A stretch of 64,000 nucleotides of DNA from Biscogniauxia marginata (lineage: Eukaryota > Ascomycota > Sordariomycetes > Xylariales > Xylariaceae), in contig MU404067.1 of assembly GCA_022695795.1 (NCBI GenBank), positions 310,001 through 374,000 of the forward strand, given 5' to 3'. A program made the position numbers and the translations under genes. The notes beneath the pieces were generated by a model. That model saw nothing but the letters and a program-made list of their open reading frames with translations. It made no database searches and was not told the DNA's origin. This document shows positions 63,045 to 64,000 of the stretch, piece by piece. Within the stretch, counting starts at the first letter, position 1. Every line of letters begins with the position of its first letter.

Positions 63045-64000
63045 GGTGAGGGTGAGTAGGAATTGGTGATGGCGGAGGTGTCGGCAATGATGAGAAGTAG
63101 GACGTAAGAGTAGCAGTTGGATGCGAGAGGCCGGATTGGGAGATTGCGCAAGGTTAGTAATTAGCTACGAGTCTGTGACGACAAGGAAATCGATTAGAAG
63201 CGAGCTCGCTCCGAAACAGCTTTCGCGATAGATCGACGAGGTTAGATGATCTAGTGGTGGCTGTCGAAAGGGTTTCGCATCGAAGGGAGCTCAATCGGCT
63301 CCTACAGTAGTAAATCGCATATAGTTGCGATCGGTCGCTTCCACTGTGGTTTCCGTATTCCTAAAAAGCGTCGGTTCGAGGAAGACAATGCATATAGCAA
63401 TATGAGAGATAGTAACCGCACACAAGGTGAAGCGGCAAGGTAACGTGGTGTCGCCGCGGTGGTGAATACAGATTGAGAAGACCAAAGGACTAGGTAGCAA
63501 CAAAAAAGGCAGACGACAAAAAAAAACATTAAGATGTCAAAGATCCAAGCTCCAGTGCGCTAGACCAGTACTAGCTTAGAGCGGCTCGATCGTTCAAGCC
63601 TATCAGAGTCCACATTGGTGGACAGTGATTACCCAAGCAGCCGCCAAGGTCCATTGTTCATTTCCGTTCTCGGTTTAGCGTCTACTCAGACAAGGCGGTA
63701 CTCTGCGGCATAATGGCAAACTGGGGCTCTAGTGTATTGAAGTACAGCAGGTACCTTAGGTAGGTACCTGGGATAGAACAGGCTAGGTTACAGCCTGATA
63801 ATAACCTACCACAGCTTGCCAGCTAGGTACCAGCACAGCATTGGCACCACCACATGGGTGATGGCTTGCATGGGGTGCTCTAGGTGGCGACACTGCAAGC
63901 ACTGAACGCGCTCTATTCCTGCAAAAGTCGCGTTCCTCTTTAATTGGGGCCCGCCACCTTTTGTTATCGGCAAAAGAAAACAATTGTGCCCGTCACCACC
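63045..64000. other. Region upstream of Rna14
   Basis: Presumed promoter and leader of Rna14, then non-coding sequence to the window end. A palindromic AGGTACCTTAGGTAGGTACC-like cluster lies at 63750-63770. No gene supported. Confidence 0.45.

Noticed and set aside
1..64000. tRNA, rRNA or CRISPR features
   Set aside because: I looked for B-box-like GGTTCRA words, rRNA-like stretches and regularly spaced repeats; only isolated partial matches were found, none forming a cloverleaf or array.

Overview
The window looks like part of a filamentous ascomycete (Pezizomycotina) chromosome. Evidence: short introns (about 50-150 nt, one of 282 nt) with GTRNGT-like donors and CTAAC/CTGAC-like branch points, an Argonaute of the QDE-2/SMS-2 type, a fungal Rna14, a GPI-type aspartic protease, and an AT-rich block of retrotransposons damaged in the pattern of repeat-induced point mutation (RIP: C to T and G to A). 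The species cannot be fixed from sequence alone.

The genome is bipartite here. From 1 to about 25,990 lies an extremely AT-rich island with no intact gene. It holds two minus-strand Ty3/gypsy chromovirus copies (354-7740 and 16829-24429), recognised by a gag zinc knuckle, an RT YLND motif and a C-terminal chromodomain. It also holds several solo or broken LTRs of the same family in both orientations, a foldback element (14570-14997), a second repeat family (11920-12735 and 24810-25855), and undefined debris. Each gypsy copy also carries a plus-strand reading frame that converges on the end of pol, overlaps it by 20 bp in both copies, and preserves the cysteine spacing of a Zn2Cys6 cluster. 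This is the most unusual thing in the window.

From about 25,990 to 64,000 the base composition is normal and genes are spaced widely. In order: an open stretch with no gene I can support (26.0-31.7 kb); a Ras-like GTPase (+, 31791-32645); a six-exon GPI-type aspartic protease (-, 34435-37662); an AMMECR1-domain protein (-, 39658-40488); a Rieske plus ferritin-like DUF455 fusion (-, 40908-42245); a tiny secreted protein (+, 43804-44054); a four-helix membrane protein with a long serine-rich tail (+, 47636-49162); an eight-exon Argonaute (-, 51022-54613); and Rna14, the cleavage-factor scaffold (-, 59586-63044).

The genes do not form one pathway. Two themes can be drawn. Genome defence: the RIP-damaged island and the Argonaute gene lie on the same fragment. 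Cell surface and signalling: Ras, GPI protease, small secreted protein and membrane protein. Exon coordinates were deduced by reading splice sites and keeping frame; all spliced models close in frame, but no transcript evidence was available.
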